Shown: positions 1-6,797 of the stretch, one piece after another
How positions within the stretch are numbered: the first letter of the stretch is position 1
Layout of the letters: each line of letters begins with the position of its first letter
Assembly (NCBI GenBank): GCA_958435545.1
Contig: CAUBGU010000034.1
Location: 1 to 15,443, forward strand
Direction of reading: 5' to 3'
Origin: an uncultured Collinsella sp.
GTDB lineage: Bacteria; Actinomycetota; Coriobacteriia; Coriobacteriales; Coriobacteriaceae
Length of the DNA stretch: 15,443 nucleotides
Position numbers and translations under genes: made by a program
The notes under the pieces: model-generated
Database searches by the model: none
What the model was told of the DNA's origin: nothing
The model's input: the letters and a program-made list of their open reading frames with translations, nothing else

Positions 1-46
1 CATAATTGGCGCCGATCTTCTCATACGCCTCACGCATGGAAATCAT
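1..46 (-). CDS. Probable Hpt-domain phosphotransfer protein, N-terminal fragment
   Basis: Only the first 15 codons are in the window, reading MISMREAYEKIGANY from an ATG at 46-44. A good Shine-Dalgarno AGGAG lies at 60-56 with nine bases to the ATG. The start resembles the 'REAYEKIGGDYE' opening of small stand-alone Hpt proteins, which shuttle phosphate between histidine kinases and receiver domains; this is recognition from a short stretch only. The gene begins 23 bp after the stop of the receiver/HD-GYP gene on the same strand, so the two are probably co-transcribed, and an Hpt partner would fit that receiver. The active-site histidine lies outside the window, so the family cannot be confirmed. 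Confidence 0.5.
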   Translation of the reverse strand, partial: MISMREAYEKIGANY

Positions 47-69
47 GGATTAAAACTCCTTTGGTCAAA

Positions 70-1950
70 CTAAATCGTGGGAAACGCGACAACGTCGGCG
101 GGACGTGCCAACGTCTCGGCAATACGGTCTTGCACCTCGAGCAGGCAGTCGAGCAACAGCGGGTTAAAGGTGCCGCACTTACCGTCCAGGATCATCTGGA
201 TCGCTTCCTTGTGCGGGATAGCGTCCTTGTACACACGCACACTCGTCAGAGCATCGTACACGTCGGCCACCGAAACCACCTGTGCGGCAATGGGAATTTC
301 ATCGCCCTTAAGGCCATCGGGATAGCCCCTGCCGTCCCAGCGCTCGTGGTGCCAACGCGCAATCTGGTACGCATATTCCATAAGCACATTACCGACGTGA
401 TGGCGGCCCAGCTCAAGCAACATGTCGGCGCCGATCGTGGTATGCGTCTTCATAATCTCGAACTCCTCGGGCGTAAGGCGTCCGGGTTTGTTGAGAATCG
501 CATCGTCAATCGACATCTTGCCGATATCGTGCAGCGCCGAAGCCAGGGCAATCGTGGAGCGTTCCTCATTGTCAAGGAAGATGGCGTCGCTACGCTGGAC
601 TAGACAGTCAAGCAGCAGCTCGGTCAGCTTTTCGATGTTCGTAACGTGTCTGCCGCTCTCGCCGTTGCGAAGCTCCATGACGCCGGCCATGATGTCGATG
701 AGCATGCGACTATTCTTGACGCGCTCGTTGTACTGCTGGGACAGTAGGTTCGTCAGGCGGCGCTGTTTGGCGTATAGGCGGATGGTGTTGCTTACACGGC
801 GGCGCACGACACGGGAGTCAAACGGGCGGCTGATATAGTCCGAGGCACCCAGCTCGTACGCGCGCAGAACCGCATCGTCGGAATCTTCGCTCGAGATCAT
901 AATGACAGGCAGATTGTCACTAACCGATCGGCGCGACAGATCGGCCAGCACCTCAAAGCCGCTCATGCCCGGCATGACAATATCCAGCAGCACGAGCGAC
1001 AACTCATCGCCATAGCGGTCGACCATGTCGAGCGCCGTACGACCGTTATCGGCCTCGAGGATGCAATACTCGTCCTTGAGCATCTCGTTGAGAATGACCC
1101 GGTTCATCTCGGAGTCATCGATAATAAGCACCAAAGGCTTTTCGCTTTGGAAGGCCTCGATGGAATCGGCATCGCTCACGACCGTACCGGCTTTTGTCTT
1201 AGCGCGACTCAGTAACTGGACAGCGCGGCCAACGCCCTCATCGACCGTCTCGCCATGAATGCGAACGCCACCAACACATGCCGTCAATCTCACGTACTCA
1301 TGGCCCGGAATAATCGTGGCATGAACGGCGTCGGATACCTGATGCAGGCGACGGGTGAAGTCATCGGAGGGAATATTGGGCATGACGACCACAAACTTGT
1401 CGCAGCCATAGCGCACAAGCTCGTCAGTCGAACGAATTCCGCTGCGTATGGCCGTCGCCACAGCACCGAGTGCAAGGTCGCCGGCATGACGGCCACACGT
1501 ATCGTTGAAGACCCTAAAATCATCAAGGTCGATCACCGCAACGCCGGCATTCATGCGGGCGTTGCGGAGCTTTTCCTCGTAATATCGGCGATTGCGCACA
1601 CTCGTCAGCACGTCGGTGTAGACAAGGTCCTCTTCTGCAGCCTCTTGCTCATTGATCGGACGCACCATCAGCAGGACGTGAGGCCCGCCCTCGACCTTCA
1701 GAGGGCGCAGGCGAGCGCGGTACTCAGTACCATCACTGAGCAGTTTCTCCGACACCTCATCGGAGTCTGCCAAGGCCTCAAGACTCGACTGGCGCAAACA
1801 AGGACACCGATCGCCGGCGAGCAGGCAGTTAGGCTCGCTCTTAATCTGATCGACCGACAGCAAACGCACCACGGGGTAGGTCTTCGCGACGCGGGCGACC
1901 TCGGCGGCAGCCTCCTCGTCAGTTAGATTTGCCTCGTGATTATTGAGCAT
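70..1950 (-). CDS. PAS-like / degenerate GGDEF / receiver / HD-GYP signalling protein
   Basis: A soluble 626-residue protein, probably a c-di-GMP phosphodiesterase under two-component control. Residues about 22-105 look like a PAS-like sensor with a CPC cysteine motif (49-51). Residues about 106-260 are a GGDEF domain in which the signature is GCDKF (182-186), so the catalytic Glu is Lys and cyclase activity is unlikely. Residues about 272-390 are a receiver with the acidic pair D278/D279 and phospho-acceptor D323; the usual conserved Lys before Pro-Phe is Arg375. Residues about 415-610 are HD-GYP with HD at 474-475, H503, H534-H535, the GYP motif at 542-544 and D563, so the metal site looks intact. 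No membrane segment is seen. The start ATG is preceded by AAAGGG. The GGDEF domain before the receiver is an uncommon order. The likely partner is the Hpt gene just downstream. Confidence 0.9.
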   Translation of the reverse strand: MLNNHEANLTDEEAAAEVARVAKTYPVVRLLSVDQIKSEPNCLLAGDRCPCLRQSSLEALADSDEVSEKLLSDGTEYRARLRPLKVEGGPHVLLMVRPINEQEAAEEDLVYTDVLTSVRNRRYYEEKLRNARMNAGVAVIDLDDFRVFNDTCGRHAGDLALGAVATAIRSGIRSTDELVRYGCDKFVVVMPNIPSDDFTRRLHQVSDAVHATIIPGHEYVRLTACVGGVRIHGETVDEGVGRAVQLLSRAKTKAGTVVSDADSIEAFQSEKPLVLIIDDSEMNRVILNEMLKDEYCILEADNGRTALDMVDRYGDELSLVLLDIVMPGMSGFEVLADLSRRSVSDNLPVIMISSEDSDDAVLRAYELGASDYISRPFDSRVVRRRVSNTIRLYAKQRRLTNLLSQQYNERVKNSRMLIDIMAGVMELRNGESGRHVTNIEKLTELLLDCLVQRSDAIFLDNEERSTIALASALHDIGKMSIDDAILNKPGRLTPEEFEIMKTHTTIGADMLLELGRHHVGNVLMEYAYQIARWHHERWDGRGYPDGLKGDEIPIAAQVVSVADVYDALTSVRVYKDAIPHKEAIQMILDGKCGTFNPLLLDCLLEVQDRIAETLARPADVVAFPTI

Positions 1951-2159
1951 ATGGGGCCCTTTCTATCGTCACACACGGCAACGGTGCATACCAAATGGTA
2001 CAAGGGTAACATCTAACAGCTGCAGGCAAACGCGCGATTATCGTTGCATTTTATGACCTAGCAAACGGCGGTAATGGAGCCGCGAGCGCGCGGTTATGGG
2101 TGCATTCGTTAACAATGAAGAAACGCTAACAGTCCCCTCCCCACAGGTCATCGAACGAG
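1951..2159. other. Intergenic region upstream of the GGDEF/HD-GYP gene
   Basis: This 209-bp gap separates two minus-strand genes and must contain the promoter of the signalling gene. It holds an inverted repeat TACCA-AA-TGGTA near 1990-2001 and the direct repeats listed separately. I see no clear intrinsic terminator for the hydrolase and no convincing -35/-10 pair. Confidence 0.5.
2032..2106. repeat. Imperfect 19-bp direct repeat, possible operator pair
   Basis: GCGCGATTATCGTTGCATT at 2032-2050 recurs as GCGCGGTTATGGGTGCATT at 2088-2106, 16 of 19 bases matching and 56 bp apart. A weaker relative, GCAAACGGCGGTAATGG, lies between them at 2061-2077. The position upstream of the signalling gene suggests binding sites, but nothing in the sequence names the factor. 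Confidence 0.35.
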
Positions 2160-2957
2160 CTAACGCCCCAAGACATCGCGAACGGCGTTTGCCGCCGTAA
2201 CGGGGCGATCGCGCAGACCGTTATGCGCGCCCGGGATCGTCACGAGGGGGCAATCGAGATATTCGGCAGCCGCTCGCGTACCAGCCTCGCGGGGCGTACC
2301 GACCGAAAGCTCGCCCAAAAACACGGCCGACACCGCCTTTGACGCGCGGGCGCGCTCCCAGTCGGGAGCATATGTCATATTTGTTTCGTATTCATTGGCC
2401 ATGAAGCAGCGGCCATTGCGCAGGGCATGTTTGGCTTCCGCTTCGGTCGTCCCAGGGGCCTCGGGGTCCAAGTCGCCGAGGGCTCCCAAGAAAAGCCGGA
2501 GCGCCCTTGAAACCTTTCCAGCCGCAATCATATCGAGCAAAACCGGAGCTGCGCCCATGCCGACGCCTTCGGCCGACACAGCTGGCTCGTGCAGAATCGC
2601 ACGGGCGACGAGATGGGGTTTGGTGCGAAGAAGCTCCAGCGCCACCAACGTACCGGCGCTGTGCGCAAGCACATTTGTCGGAGCGCCAACGTGTTCGATC
2701 ACAGCTTGCAGGTCGGCGGCCTGGGCGGCAAGATCATAGCTGCCGTCTGCCGCTTCGCTGCTGTCACCACAGCCGCGGCGGTCGTAGGCAATTACGCGGT
2801 AGTTGCGGCTGAGCTCACAAGCGATGCCGTCGAAAAATGTGCCGTCGACACAAGCTCCGTGCACGCACACCAAAGCAGGAGTATCAGGCGACACATCCGG
2901 GCCGGCATATTCGCGACAGGCGATCGTGGCTCCCGCATTCTCGACCGTAAAATCCAT
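2160..2957 (-). CDS. Alpha/beta hydrolase of unknown substrate
   Basis: A cytoplasmic alpha/beta-fold hydrolase of 265 residues, the usual length for a single-domain member. HG at 33-34 is the oxyanion-hole strand; YDRRGCGDS (58-66) is the typical turn after strand 4; the nucleophile is Ser100 in AHSAG (98-102); the catalytic His is His245 in GAHNG. The acid is less clear: at the usual place after strand 6 the sequence is LGELSVGTP with Glu216 where Asp is common. A lid-like helical insertion covers about 130-205. No signal peptide is seen. The substrate cannot be inferred; esterases, lactonases and haloperoxidase-like proteins share this layout. It is monocistronic as far as can be seen and diverges from the radical SAM gene. 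The start ATG has a weak G-rich Shine-Dalgarno. Confidence 0.85.
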   Translation of the reverse strand: MDFTVENAGATIACREYAGPDVSPDTPALVCVHGACVDGTFFDGIACELSRNYRVIAYDRRGCGDSSEAADGSYDLAAQAADLQAVIEHVGAPTNVLAHSAGTLVALELLRTKPHLVARAILHEPAVSAEGVGMGAAPVLLDMIAAGKVSRALRLFLGALGDLDPEAPGTTEAEAKHALRNGRCFMANEYETNMTYAPDWERARASKAVSAVFLGELSVGTPREAGTRAAAEYLDCPLVTIPGAHNGLRDRPVTAANAVRDVLGR

Positions 2958-2977
2958 GTTGTGCCCCCATCATCAAC

Positions 2978-3013
2978 GCCCATCCAGTTGCACATCGGTA
3001 CGGTTGGATGGGC
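2978..3013. promoter_or_regulatory. Inverted repeat just upstream of the hydrolase gene
   Basis: GCCCATCCA (2978-2986) and TGGATGGGC (3005-3013) form a perfect 9-bp inverted repeat with an 18-nt loop, starting 21 bp before the hydrolase ATG. It could be an operator or a leader hairpin. A second near-palindrome, GTTAACAGATTAAC, lies at 3033-3046. Confidence 0.35.
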
Positions 3014-3109
3014 CTGCATTGCCTTACGCCTTGTTAACAGATTAACTGTACCTGACCCGAGACTTTTCATGGCACCGCATAATGAGCGACGTGAAAAAAC
3101 GAAACTTGT

Positions 3110-3151
3110 AAAGCAAGAGCCCACACCTTGCTTTGGAGCCGATGCTATGCT
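3110..3151 (+). promoter_or_regulatory. Candidate promoter and hairpin upstream of the radical SAM gene
   Basis: TATGCT at 3146-3151 is preceded by TGC, giving an extended -10 (TGnTATGCT), and would place transcription start about 25 nt before the start codon. A perfect inverted repeat AAAGCAAG/CTTGCTTT (3110-3117, 3127-3134) covers the -35 position and may be an operator. No good -35 hexamer is present. Confidence 0.35.
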
Positions 3152-3182
3152 TAGGCACAATTGTCTTGAGGAGCATATGCCT

Positions 3183-3959
3183 ATGTCTACGTTTTTGAAT
3201 GCCAGCCCCATCTTTGGGCCCGTTCGCAGCCGTCGCCTGGGCCTTTCGCTCGGCGTCAACATGATGCCGGCCAGCGGCAAAATCTGCACGTTCGACTGCA
3301 TTTACTGCGAAAACGGTCTCAACGCTGAGCGCCCCTGCCATGAGCCGTACAACATAGCTGCCGTGGTACTCGACGCACTCGAGGCCAAGCTGCACGAGAT
3401 GGCAATCGAGGGTGAGCTGCCCGATGTAATCACGTTTGCCGGCAACGGCGAACCAACCGCCGCACCTGAGTTTCCGCAGGCCATCGCCGGTGCCATCGCG
3501 CTGCGCGACCAGCTGGCCCCAAACACCAAGATTGCCGTGCTTTCCAACGGCACGCGCGCCGACCGTCCCCAGGTACACGATGCGCTCATGATGGTCGACG
3601 ACAACATCCTCAAGCTCGATACGGTCGACCCGGCTTTTATCCAGCTGCTCGACCAGCCCGTTGGCCCCTACGATGTAGAGCACCAGATCGAAACGTTCGC
3701 GAGCTTTAACGGCCACGTCATTATCCAGACGATGTTTTTGAGCGGCGAGTACCGAGGCAAGTCTCTCGATAACACCGGCGAGGAGTACGTCGGCCCTTGG
3801 CTCGCGGCGCTCGAACGCATTCGCCCGCAGGAGGCGACTATCTACACGGTGGCGCGCGAGACACCGGTCGCCGGCCTTGCTAAAGCGGTGCCCGAGGTGC
3901 TCGACACGATTGCCGCACGCGTCCAAGCCCTCGGCATCCCCTGCCAGGTGAGCTACTAG
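3183..3959 (+). CDS. Radical SAM protein, TYW1-like (COG0731 type)
   Basis: A 258-residue 4Fe-4S radical SAM enzyme. The cluster-binding motif is CTFDCIYC with Cys35, Cys39 and Cys42. The preceding GPVRSRRLGLSLG block (12-24) is characteristic of the small proteins grouped with wyosine synthase TYW1. Further SAM-domain motifs are FAGNGEPT (85-92), LSNGT (120-124) and KLD (144-146). Archaeal and eukaryotic TYW1 build the tricyclic base at tRNA-Phe position 37; these short bacterial relatives have no settled substrate, so no reaction is claimed. The start at 3183 is chosen because GAGGAG (3168-3173) lies nine bases upstream; the ATG at 3177 would leave only three. The open frame runs further upstream but overlaps the hydrolase gene antisense. 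Confidence 0.85.
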   Translation: MSTFLNASPIFGPVRSRRLGLSLGVNMMPASGKICTFDCIYCENGLNAERPCHEPYNIAAVVLDALEAKLHEMAIEGELPDVITFAGNGEPTAAPEFPQAIAGAIALRDQLAPNTKIAVLSNGTRADRPQVHDALMMVDDNILKLDTVDPAFIQLLDQPVGPYDVEHQIETFASFNGHVIIQTMFLSGEYRGKSLDNTGEEYVGPWLAALERIRPQEATIYTVARETPVAGLAKAVPEVLDTIAARVQALGIPCQVSY

Positions 3960-4000
3960 CAAAACCACGCAGCAGCCAGTGCCCGCCATCCCGCCCCATC

Positions 4001-4070
4001 AGTTGCGGTGATATAGTTCCTATTTGTGCTGTTAAACCGCTTAAATCGGAACTATATCACCGCAACTTTT
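4001..4070 (+). repeat. 70-nt dispersed hairpin element, copy A
   Basis: AGTTGCGGTGATATAGTTCC (4001-4020) and its exact complement at 4048-4067 form a perfect 20-bp stem with a 27-nt loop, followed by TTTT. A copy of the same total length lies at 11419-11488. The loop has a short internal ATTT/AAAT pairing (4022-4025, 4043-4046). With its T run it could end transcription of the radical SAM gene, but the stem is unusually long and recurs, so it looks like an interspersed repeat that may also act as a terminator. Confidence 0.75.
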
Positions 4071-4088
4071 ATAGACGCGTGGGTGGGC

Positions 4089-4094
4089 TATACT
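4089..4094 (+). promoter_or_regulatory. map: Candidate -10 box for map
   Basis: TATACT lies 26 bp before the map start codon, with the ribosome-binding sequence GAAAGGAAG (4105-4113) between them. No clear -35 box is seen at the right distance; that region is the tail of hairpin element A. Confidence 0.4.
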
Positions 4095-4119
4095 AGCTGC
4101 GGACGAAAGGAAGTTAGCC

Positions 4120-5007
4120 ATGTTTGACAAAGGACCCGTGCCCGGCCGCAACGACGCTTGCTGGTGCGGCAGCGGCAAAAAATATAAGAAATGCCATAGC
4201 ACCTTTGATGAGCGCCTCGAGCGCTTGTGGGAAGAGGGCTGGGAGGTTCTGCCCCGCACGCTCTACAAGACGCCCGCCGATATCGAGGGCATCAAGCGCT
4301 CGGCCGCCATCAACGTGGGCGTGCTCGATTACGTAGGCGAGCACATCGCCGCGGGCATGACCACCAACCAGATCGACCAGATGATCTACGACTACACCGT
4401 CGAGCACGGCGGCACGCCGGCCGACCTCAACTACGAGGGCTACCCCAAGAGTGTGTGCACCTCGATCAATGATGTGGTCTGTCACGGTATCCCCTGCGAT
4501 ACGGACGTGCTGCACGAGGGCGACATCATCAACGTCGACTGCTCCACGATCCTGGACGGCTACTTTAGTGATTCGAGCCGCATGTTCTGCATCGGCGAGG
4601 TCTCTGCCGAGCGCCAGCGCCTGGTCGACGTCACCCGCGCCAGCGTGGAGGCGGGTCTGGCAGCCGTCAAGCCATGGCTTCCGCTGTCCGTTATGGCCGA
4701 GGCCGTGCAAAAGACGGTCGAGGACGCCGGTTTTAGCGTGGTGCGCGAGTACGGCGGACACGGCATTGGCAAGGAGTTCCACGAGGACCCGTTTGTAGGC
4801 TTTACCACCGAGGCGCCCGATGTGGACACCATCATGGCCCCGGGTATGGTCTTTACCATCGAGCCCATGGTCAACGCCGGAGCGCCCGACATCAAGATTA
4901 GCAAGGGTGACGGTTGGTGCGTGCGCACCAAGGACGGCAGCGATTCGGCTCAGTGCGAGGTACAGCTCGTGGTGACCGAGGACGGCTACGAGCTGCTGAG
5001 CTGGTAG
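4120..5007 (+). CDS. map: Type I methionine aminopeptidase with N-terminal SEC-C zinc motif
   Basis: It removes the initiator Met from new proteins. The enzyme has 295 residues. Residues 14-26 (CWCGSGKKYKKCH) are a SEC-C zinc motif with Cys14, Cys16, Cys25 and His26, a tag also found at the SecA C terminus and thought to bind ribosome or partner proteins. The peptidase domain follows from about residue 50. The five metal ligands can be matched to the E. coli enzyme: D140 (NVD), D151 (SDSSRM), H214 (GGHGIG), E248 (IEPM) and E280; the substrate-contact His is H122. The start ATG has GAAAGGAAG upstream. Here map stands alone rather than beside ribosomal protein genes. A strong terminator follows it. 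Confidence 0.96.
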   Translation: MFDKGPVPGRNDACWCGSGKKYKKCHSTFDERLERLWEEGWEVLPRTLYKTPADIEGIKRSAAINVGVLDYVGEHIAAGMTTNQIDQMIYDYTVEHGGTPADLNYEGYPKSVCTSINDVVCHGIPCDTDVLHEGDIINVDCSTILDGYFSDSSRMFCIGEVSAERQRLVDVTRASVEAGLAAVKPWLPLSVMAEAVQKTVEDAGFSVVREYGGHGIGKEFHEDPFVGFTTEAPDVDTIMAPGMVFTIEPMVNAGAPDIKISKGDGWCVRTKDGSDSAQCEVQLVVTEDGYELLSW

Positions 5008-5016
5008 CCGCAGATG

Positions 5017-5063
5017 CGCCGGATGCTGACGGGCACGCTCGTCTTGCATCCGGCGTTTTATTT
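5017..5063 (+). terminator. Intrinsic terminator of map
   Basis: CGCCGGATGC (5017-5026) pairs perfectly with GCATCCGGCG (5046-5055), with an extra inner GACG/CGTC pairing (5028-5031, 5040-5043), and runs into TTTTATTT (5056-5063). Confidence 0.85.
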
Positions 5064-5076
5064 GAACGTTTTGCCT

Positions 5077-5116
5077 GATAAAACCTGCCAAAATAAACCT
5101 GTCCCTTTTTGGCAGG
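5077..5116 (+). repeat. 40-nt dispersed hairpin element, copy 1
   Basis: It starts GATAAAACCTGCC and forms CCTGCCAAAA/TTTTGGCAGG (5084-5093, 5107-5116). It is identical over all 40 nt to copy 3 at 12608-12647 and related to copy 2 at 7345-7386. It lies between the map terminator and the dehydrogenase start. Read on the minus strand the stem is followed by TTTTATC, so it would terminate transcription in that direction. Confidence 0.75.
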
Positions 5117-5136
5117 CTGAGCGGAGATGACTGCTT

Positions 5137-6072
5137 GTGAACATCCTGGTTTTGCTGCCCGTCAACGACCGCCATCGCGCAATTCTTGAGTCGAGTGCTC
5201 CGGGCGAGGACTTTATCTACACGAGCTCCGACGCCATCACGCGTGAGCAGGTCGCCAACGCCGACGTAATCTTGGGCAACATAGACCCTGCCTTGCTTAC
5301 CGCATGCGAGCATCTCCAGCTGTTGCAATTGCAGACCGCCGGCTATGACGATTACTTGGCCGCCGGCACCGTGCCGGCTGAAGCCAAGCTGTCTTGCTCG
5401 ATCGGCGCCTACGGCCAGGCCGTGAGCGAGCACATGTTTGCCATGGTCCTTTCCATGATGAAGCGCCTGCCCGGCTATCACGACTTGCAGCGCGAGCATC
5501 GCTGGGAGGATTTGGGGCCGGTTACCTCGCTCAAAAATGCCAACGTGCTGGTGCTGGGCGCGGGCGACATTGGCGGCCACTTTGCCACGCTCTGCCGCAA
5601 CATGGGCGCGCACGTCCGCGGCATCAAGCGCCATCCACTCGTCTACCCCATTGTGTTTGAGGACATGGACGGCATGGACGCCCTACCTGAGTGCCTGGCA
5701 GAGGCAGACATCGTCGCATCCTTTATGCCGAGCACACCCGAGACCCGCGGCCTGGCGAACGCCGAGTTCTTCGCCGCGATGAAGCCGGGCGCCTTCTTTG
5801 CCAACGGCGGCCGCGGCGACCTTGTGGTCGCCGACGACTTGGTTGCCGCCTTGGAGTCGGGACATCTCGCCGGCGCCGCGGTCGACGTCACCGACCCCGA
5901 GCCCCTGCCCGCGACAAGCCCGCTGTGGGATGCGCCCAACATGCTCATCACACCGCACGTCTCTGGCTGGTTCCATCTAGCCGCCACCCTCAACAACGTC
6001 GTCGACATTGCCGCGGAGAATCTGCGTCACCTGCAGGCCGGCGAAACTTTACGTTGTTGGATCGAGCACTAA
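5137..6072 (+). CDS. NAD(P)-dependent D-2-hydroxyacid dehydrogenase family protein
   Basis: A cytoplasmic oxidoreductase of 311 residues that should interconvert a 2-keto acid and a D-2-hydroxy acid. The nucleotide-binding loop is LGAGDIG (140-146). The catalytic triad of the family is present: Arg226 in NGGRG, Glu255 in DPEP and His274 in TPHVSG. The N-terminal substrate domain (1-100) is divergent, with only QTAGYD (66-71) clearly family-like, so substrate cannot be assigned; it lacks the regulatory domain of long phosphoglycerate dehydrogenases. The start is GTG at 5137 with GGAG at 5123-5126, ten bases away. It follows map by 129 bp, but a terminator intervenes, so it probably has its own promoter. 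Confidence 0.9.
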   Translation: MNILVLLPVNDRHRAILESSAPGEDFIYTSSDAITREQVANADVILGNIDPALLTACEHLQLLQLQTAGYDDYLAAGTVPAEAKLSCSIGAYGQAVSEHMFAMVLSMMKRLPGYHDLQREHRWEDLGPVTSLKNANVLVLGAGDIGGHFATLCRNMGAHVRGIKRHPLVYPIVFEDMDGMDALPECLAEADIVASFMPSTPETRGLANAEFFAAMKPGAFFANGGRGDLVVADDLVAALESGHLAGAAVDVTDPEPLPATSPLWDAPNMLITPHVSGWFHLAATLNNVVDIAAENLRHLQAGETLRCWIEH

Positions 6073-6076
6073 TCTT

Positions 6077-6180
6077 GTTCCGCCGTTTTACCAAACGCCG
6101 GAACCCCTCGACGCTGCGAGCCCCATGGGTTCCGCCGTTCTAACGAACGGCGGACCGGTCGACGCTGCGAGCCCGCCGTT
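6077..6180 (+). repeat. Tandem hairpin repeat, two units plus a partial arm
   Basis: Two similar units begin GTTCCGCCGTT at 6077 and 6129, and each contains TCGACGCTGCGAGCCC (6108-6123, 6159-6174). Unit 1 folds as a 12-bp stem with one mismatch (6077-6088/6093-6104, loop TACC); unit 2 as a perfect 10-bp stem (6131-6140/6145-6154, loop TAAC). A third arm CCGCCGTT (6173-6180) could compete for the right arm of unit 2. The block starts four bases after the dehydrogenase stop codon. Confidence 0.7.
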
Positions 6181-6203
6181 TGGCCAATCTGCCGTTCAAT
6201 TTC

Positions 6204-6233
6204 AAAGGCGCGACCAGAAGGTCAGCGCCTTTT
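6204..6233 (+). terminator. Intrinsic terminator between convergent genes
   Basis: AAAGGCGC-GACC (6204-6215) pairs with GGTC-a-GCGCCTTT (6220-6232), with an AGAA loop and one bulged base, and ends in a T run. It sits downstream of the dehydrogenase and faces the toxin gene; the A run on the left gives it some activity in the other direction too. Confidence 0.8.
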
Positions 6234-6305
6234 CATTTCACGGCACCTTGGCTCAAACGGCAGGCTCTCGCTGACTTTTGCTCAACCTGTGGGGTCTTCA
6301 AATTG

Positions 6306-6797
6306 TTAGAGCGTTGCTAAGTAATTCTTTGCGTCTTCTACGCTCATTGCTGCGACAGGCGCGTGTGAACAGAGTTTGACATCGTTGGTGACCAGTAAAT
6401 CTGCTTGGGAGCGCATCGCTGCCGCAATGATTAAATCGTCTTCGTAATCGCTATGGAGATTACGCTGCTTGCTCGCCATCCATATGTCACTCAGGTCGCA
6501 GGGTACCGGCGTGGCAAGTTGCGACAACACGTCGAGGCAATCCCATGCAAGTGATGTCGCCGCCACGGCGGCATCTTGGGATAGTGAGCCATGCTCGCGC
6601 CGATACCATGCCTTATGTTCGCTTGAAATCAAATAGAACAGATCTTTGGACGATGTCGCCGCATACAGCAAATCCACCTGCGCCGTGCATGCATCGCGTA
6701 AAAACTCAATCGCCACCGAACGACCACGTCGTGAGGGAATGAAGTAATCGAGCCACACGTTGGTGTCAACCAAGATACGCCTTGGAGCCTCACTCAT
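6306..6797 (-). CDS. PIN-domain ribonuclease toxin (VapC-like)
   Basis: A 163-residue PIN-domain protein and the probable toxin of a type II pair. The opening RILVDTNVWLDYF carries the first metal-binding acid, Asp11. The C-terminal acids are in HSDYEDDLIIAAA (Asp117, Asp120, Asp121) and LLVTND (Asp139); a mid-protein acid may be Asp52. Proteins of this family are Mg2+-dependent RNases that often cut tRNA or rRNA; the target here is unknown. The ATG overlaps the end of the antitoxin gene by 8 bp, which implies translational coupling. It is somewhat longer than typical VapC (about 130 residues). The genes use less GC-rich codons than their neighbours, which fits an acquired module. Confidence 0.85.
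   Translation of the reverse strand: MSEAPRRILVDTNVWLDYFIPSRRGRSVAIEFLRDACTAQVDLLYAATSSKDLFYLISSEHKAWYRREHGSLSQDAAVAATSLAWDCLDVLSQLATPVPCDLSDIWMASKQRNLHSDYEDDLIIAAAMRSQADLLVTNDVKLCSHAPVAAMSVEDAKNYLATL

Noticed and set aside
2589..3182. N-terminal extension of the radical SAM frame
   Set aside because: The extra 198 codons overlap the hydrolase gene on the other strand and lack family sequence. The Shine-Dalgarno at 3168-3173 fits the start at 3183.
4001..4070. Riboswitch upstream of map
   Set aside because: The element is a single long stem with a diverged loop, occurs again upstream of an unrelated gene, and shows no known aptamer core.
4114..5634. A 506-codon open frame on the minus strand
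   Set aside because: It runs antisense through both map and the dehydrogenase and across a strong terminator; no domain is seen.
6077..6180. CRISPR-like repeat
   Set aside because: Only two full units are present, with no unique spacers and no cas genes; each unit is itself a hairpin.
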